NCBI RefSeq assembly: GCF_000003815.2 | Contig: NC_049984.1 | Location: 9,833,475-9,897,474 of the forward strand | From: Branchiostoma floridae | Taxonomy: Eukaryota > Chordata > Leptocardii > Amphioxiformes > Branchiostomatidae | Length of the DNA stretch: 64,000 bases | Reading direction: 5' to 3' | Shown here: positions 59,339 through 64,000 of the stretch, piece by piece | How the letters are laid out: every line of letters begins with the position of its first letter | Numbering within the stretch: position 1 is the stretch's first letter | Program-made: the position numbers and the translations under genes | Notes under the pieces: generated by a model | Databases searched by the model: none | What the model was told of the DNA's origin: nothing | Seen by the model: the letters and a program-made list of their open reading frames with translations, nothing else

Positions 59339-59846
59339 TAACGTTAGATCACCTTTATCCACCTGTAACCTATATCCGTTGTGTTGCGTAACAAGGTATC
59401 CAGGGATATCAAGTCGATGGATTAGTTAAAGTCCTTCCTGCGCCTAATGGCGCATAGGGCGGCGCCCATCTCCATTTCAGTAGCCCTTGGGCCACACATC
59501 GCAATCACTACAGCAGGGGGCTAGTCCACTGGTAGTGGTGTGTGTTCAACTTCCATACTCTTTCCCGAATGCTGAGTGCTAAGCAGAGAAAGCAGCATGT
59601 ACCATTTTTTAAAGTCTTTGGTATGACTCGGCCGGGGATCGAACTCACGACCTACCGAATGCAAGGCGAACACTCTACCCACTAGGCCATTGCACCGGTT
59701 AAGTCGATGGATAGTAGTTTCAAATTGTACTATTTTCAAGATATTGCAGTTTGAAACCACCATCCGGCGACTTGATCTTCCTAAATACATTGTTCTAAAA
59801 AAGAACGGATAAAGGTTACCCTACGGATAAAGGTGAACTAGCGTTA
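59339..59846. mobile_element. Foldback element interrupted by a SINE
   Basis: The ends are inverted over about 42 bp: TAACGTTAGATCACCTTTAT... on the left and ...ATAAAGGTGAACTAGCGTTA on the right, each followed inward by a second AACCTATATCCGTT-like block. The SINE at 59423-59700 lies within it. Confidence 0.75.
59423..59700 (-). repeat. tRNA-derived SINE, family E, complete with target repeats
   Basis: The - strand head reads like a tRNA: box A region TGGCCTAGTGGGTAGAGTG, box B GAGTTCGATCCCC, then a non-tRNA body with ATACCAAAGACTTT. The 12 bp direct repeat AAGTCGATGGAT lies at 59411-59422 and 59701-59712, a clear target duplication. Confidence 0.88.
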
Positions 59847-59849
59847 CAT

Positions 59850-61970
59850 GTATATGTTGTCTTGTCAGTAACAGTAAGTGTGCACGATAATAGAGTAGAT
59901 GGTGTTTGTTTATAGCCTGATGAAAATTACCGTAACAGAATATTGTCATTGCATACATGTACAAATGTAGGTGCATAGATATATAGAGAGATACAGAGAA
60001 CATGCAACATGACAGCAATTAGAAAACTAAGAAAATGCTTGAAAAGTCTAGGCTACATTTATTGTTTACATAAATGATATATGTTTGTATCGTGTGTATG
60101 ATGATGGCATGTAGTTTATTTGCACACAAGGTGTTTTTCTGAATTCAGAAGTGTTTCAGTTTTTCAGTTATCAATATATTTAAAAAGTTTGGTATTTGAA
60201 GTGAACACAGACATTTTCAATAAGTGCCTTGAGAAATTAGTGAATGCCTTGCCACCTGGACCCGTGTTTCAGATGATTCAGACCCAGTGGATCTTCAGCA
60301 CTGTGGGAAATAATTTACAGCCTGCCAAATTTTGCAAGAAGATACAGGGGTCACTGCCAGGGTCATGCAGAACGATGATTCATTCTGCATGTAACACACC
60401 TCTTCTAGTATAGACTTGGACTTTCTGCTTATAGTGCATGAAGCAAGAGTCAAGAATGAGGTGACTATTGAGTTACATGTGTAAACTATGGGCACTTTCA
60501 TTTTGTACCCAGGAAACACCTTTAAAAGATTACTAAAAAGTTACTATAAGGAGGACAGGCAGAAATATAGTTATGAAGTGCATGTACATGGCGATGTATA
60601 TGTACAATGTAAATAGTAAAGATATCGGCTACATGTGCCATTCATCCCTCTGGTAAGACTTAACCCTGAGCCCCCAGACACCACCAGACTGTTAATGTTA
60701 TCAAGACTCAGACCAGGCTAAGCCAGTGCTGTATTGGATTGAACTTGACTACACCCTGCAGGCATTCATGGCTGGAATTTGTCTCCGTGCCCAAGAAATT
60801 AAAACTGGTCCCCCTGGGTGGCACCAGGCCCATGGCAGTGTTCCAGACATGGATCTCAGGCAGAATGGTTTGGGGACTGATACATCGATGTACACATGCA
60901 TGTGCAATGGTTTGGAAAACACTATTGTACAAGTATGGAGATGTAACTTATTCATAGGGCATGCATTTTTCCTTAGGGCAAAGCATGCAGGTATGATCTT
61001 AGATGAAAGGATGTTTCCTGAGCCTGTTTAATTTAATGATAAGGTATACTACTACTCCCCTAACTGTTTTGGTGTTGAATCAAAAGAAGACAAATGAAAT
61101 AATTTCTATTGGGATAATATATGACCTTTCAAGGCCCTCCCTTCACTGGCACTGAGGAATTGTGGGGCATTTACTACTGAGATTAAACTCTGGTGAGAAA
61201 AAAGACTTGTTACTTTGATTTTATACCAGTAATCATACATGTAATTGCAACCTTATTTAACAACATTTGTTATATTACTACAGGCATTGCTGACATCAAT
61301 AGAGAAATATTCTTCATATAGATATTCATCACAACTACAATGGACTCGTGTTTTTGGCTGTTGCAATGTATGTTATATCATATATCCCTCTGTAGGATTG
61401 TGCTATTTTCTTCATGTGGGTTGTATTTCAGCAATCTTATCTAGAATTTTAGACATTCTGTTGTCATCCCCTTAATCATTACCATTGACCCTTGCCGACC
61501 ACAGGCTTAACATTCGACATCTCTGAAGAGATTTAAAGATAGGGCTACATTCTTAAGATCTCCTTAGGCACTGACAGACTTTTGTGGGCTGCGGAAACTT
61601 TACTGAGAGGACCAGGGAATTCTTTCATATGCATGAAATTTTATGAATCATAGTTACTGCATTGCTTTACCATCCTTGATGATATATACTTCATAGTATG
61701 TGATTTTTTGCTTAATAAAGTTGATACGTTGTGGCAAGGTATAAAGTAAATGTGGGTACCAGCTATATTGATACAGATACAAAAGTATAATATCGATATC
61801 CAGAAAAGTCCCCTCATACATTTTAAGTTGGAAGCATACATGGAGGCGGCACTTTTGAAAGAACCTTGAAAATGTCCGACCTATCGTCCAATTTTCATGT
61901 TGACAAAACTCTTTCAAACAGGAAATGGACATTCCTTGTAGTTGCTTGTCTCTGGGCATCTATGAGATAT
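59850..61970. other. Unassigned sequence
   Basis: No exon, RNA gene or bounded repeat could be supported. Open frames at about 60120-60413 and 60726-61031 have no splice context or family resemblance. Confidence 0.4.
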
Positions 61971-61977
61971 TTTGTTG

Positions 61978-62390
61978 ACTGTACACACGTTTGAATGGAA
62001 ATAGTACATGTAGGGCTAGTGGAAAGGGGTTTGTGTTATACATTGTAAGTCAGCTGAAAAACACTTTCAATGTAGTTCTGTGAATGGTAAGTAGATATAT
62101 TACCTGAGTGTGGGAAATGTTTTTAGAAAGTGGTGAATGGAAAACTATTGTTTTCCCGCCCACCCATGGAAAGTCCCTTACTGTACACGAATGTTTGAAT
62201 TGAAATAGTATGACTAATGGAACAACGTTTGTGTTCAGTCAGCTGAAAAGCACTTAAAATGTTCTGTGAATTGTAAGTAGAAACTGTAAGTAGGTATATT
62301 ACTTAAGACTTAAGTGTGGGAAATGTTTTTAGAAAGAGGTGAATGGAGATTTTTTCGTCCTCGGCCCACCCATGGAAATACCTTACTGGT
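61978..62390. repeat. Two-copy tandem duplication of ~200 bp
   Basis: Unit 1 begins CTGTACACACGTTTGAATGG (61978) and unit 2 CTGTACACGAATGTTTGAAT (about 62180). Both contain GTCAGCTGAAAA, GTGTGGGAAATGTTTTTAGA and CCCACCCATGGAAA. Confidence 0.75.
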
Positions 62391-63886
62391 GATAAAATGA
62401 GCAATTGCAGCAGAGTCAAGCTAGTTGCTACCAAGGTTGCTACAATTGTATGTAAAGCTTTAAGTAGACCACCAAGATTCTTTGAGGGTGGGAACTGTGC
62501 CAAAATAATCTATAAGTCAGCATGCGTTTATTTGAGAAAAATGTACTGAACCCTCAGAAACTAATTGATAAGTACTGTAACATGATCAGGAAGTTTAATT
62601 CTGTGCTTGTTTTTTTAGGATTAAGCAGGTGGAGACTTACCTGGATAAACATGGTACCTTTCTAGTCTAGTATTCTTTTAGGTCACTGCACAGCTAAGAA
62701 CGTCTCCTGTCCCTGGCAGTGGGGTATGGTTAATCCTGTGGGGCCATTCAAGGTGTGAGTTAGGGGGTAGCACTTTTTATCATACCTGTACATGTACAAA
62801 CACCTGTTAACATTGTATTCTAACCATTGTGCAATGTAGGTAATGCTGTAGTCATAATAGTCTCACTATTGTTTTCTCATATCCAAGCTGATTCAATATC
62901 GAATCAATCAAACTTACAAACCCTAATCAGACCAGAACAGCACCGTCAGCAAGTTGAACCTTTAATCCCTTCTTACCTGAGACACTTTTGTCAGAAACGT
63001 AACAAAGTTTCATTTCCCTGCAAGGTTTATCCCTAATTAGTGCCATGTTTCTGTAATGATCTCACTAACACACATAGTTGTAGTTCTCTAGCCTTGCTGT
63101 TGCCTGGCAAGATTTCCAAATTAAGGTCAATAAATCTCCTATTTCCCCCTTCTCCAAACTTTGTCTAGGTCGGGACTAGTTACTGATATACAGGGCTTAG
63201 TAGACACAATGAATGAAAAACGTTGCAGTTTGACAAGCTGCATAGTACGCATTAAATCATGGTAATTCCATTTATATGTTAGTCACACTGATTAGTGTGT
63301 GACTGTGCTCCATGGAAAAAGAAACCAACATTTGAATTTTCCTATGTACATATATATTGGGCTATTGTGTTTTAACATTGATGGTTAGGTTTGAGCATTA
63401 AGTCTAACTAAGATATTTGGTTTGACGCCCTACAGTGGAGTTTTATTTTCACCATCAGCAATTAAAAAACATCTCTGTCTAATGAGATATCAGAACATCT
63501 AACAGCGTAAACACGTCAAGTTTAATTACATCCTATTGGAAAGAAAGAGAGAGAGGTGACCAGTTCTGGTACTATATTATATTTTACATTATATGAGGCC
63601 AGAAACTTCAGTGTAGACTGTCAGGTAATCATCAGGAAGAAAATACAGGTCAGACCTGAGCCCAGTTAGAGGTCACCACCCTCTGCTGTGCCACAAACAA
63701 GGTCACAGGGCTGTCACTAATTGACTAATGAGACAACTGTTGACAGGTTACAGGTGGCCACATCACCTCCCTGTGGGGGAGGGGGACATAAATGTACTGT
63801 ACACAGAGTAAACCTCATCAGACTCCAGGGGAGTGTAGAAACAGTTGATTAATCTCAGTTCTACAAGCAGCATGTAGTCCAATGGG

Positions 63887-64000
63887 GTTGGAACACTAGA
63901 GGCGAGTAGAACTGTTACAGTTTTTACCCAAGCTCGTTCCCGGGATTCGAACCCAGCACTTGTCGCACCCCACTGTTACAGGGTCTTCCAGTAATTGTCT
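63887..64000 (-). repeat. tRNA-derived SINE, family A copy 2, cut by window end
   Basis: The - strand reads GGGTTCGAATCCCGGGAACG (box B), then TGGGTAAAAACTGTAACAGT and TCTACTCGCCTCTAGTGTTC, the same order as 8711-8770. It extends past the right edge. Confidence 0.65.

Overview
The window is animal nuclear DNA, most likely from a lancelet (Branchiostoma); the species assignment is an inference. The genes have many short exons with GT-AG introns. The proteins match chordate families, and the introns are crowded with short inverted-repeat transposons, tRNA-derived SINEs, LINE 3' ends and 130-165 bp tandem repeats of the kind known from amphioxus. There is no prokaryotic gene organisation, CRISPR array or operon. 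One assembly gap lies at 3903-4212. || Layout: 1-7.9 kb is gene-poor. It holds a ~150 bp tandem repeat (about 860-1430), one possible small exon (1709-1792), broken coiled-coil coding fragments in opposite orientations around the gap (3411-4369), and a 132/162 bp alternating tandem array (6430-7330). From 7962 to 21155 a complete GGCX gene (vitamin K-dependent gamma-glutamyl carboxylase) runs on the + strand, with 16 coding exons and 751 codons plus stop. Convergent to it, 31170 down to 22454 is a complete GSS gene (glutathione synthetase) on the - strand, with 13 coding exons and 487 codons plus stop. Next, 35423 down to 32837 is a three-exon - strand gene for a 224-residue charged protein that I do not recognise. 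Its first intron carries a 1,373 bp inverted-repeat transposon. From about 36.25 kb to 57348 and probably beyond the window is TBC1D32 (broad-minded, BROMI) on the + strand. It has 30 coding exons encoding 1279 codons; the last short piece was not found. The final 6.6 kb is repeats and unassigned sequence. || Exon boundaries were worked out by hand. Every junction is GT-AG, and the reading frame is kept across all 16, 13, 3 and 30 exons, which is strong internal support for the models. GGCX acts in the ER membrane on vitamin K-dependent proteins, GSS in cytosolic glutathione synthesis, and TBC1D32 at the cilium in Hedgehog signalling. I see no shared pathway. The unrecognised gene and TBC1D32 start head to head about 0.8 kb apart and may share a promoter region. 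YY1-like AAxATGGCGG motifs lie at or near the starts of GGCX, the unrecognised gene and TBC1D32. || The most unusual structure is in TBC1D32 intron 28. There a tandem array of 81 and 85 bp units repeats the 3' splice acceptor and the first ~50 coding bases of the next exon, giving about ten good decoy acceptors before the true one. Another recurring pattern is mobile-element 3' ends lying directly against 3' splice sites. I found no evidence of an undescribed multigene system.
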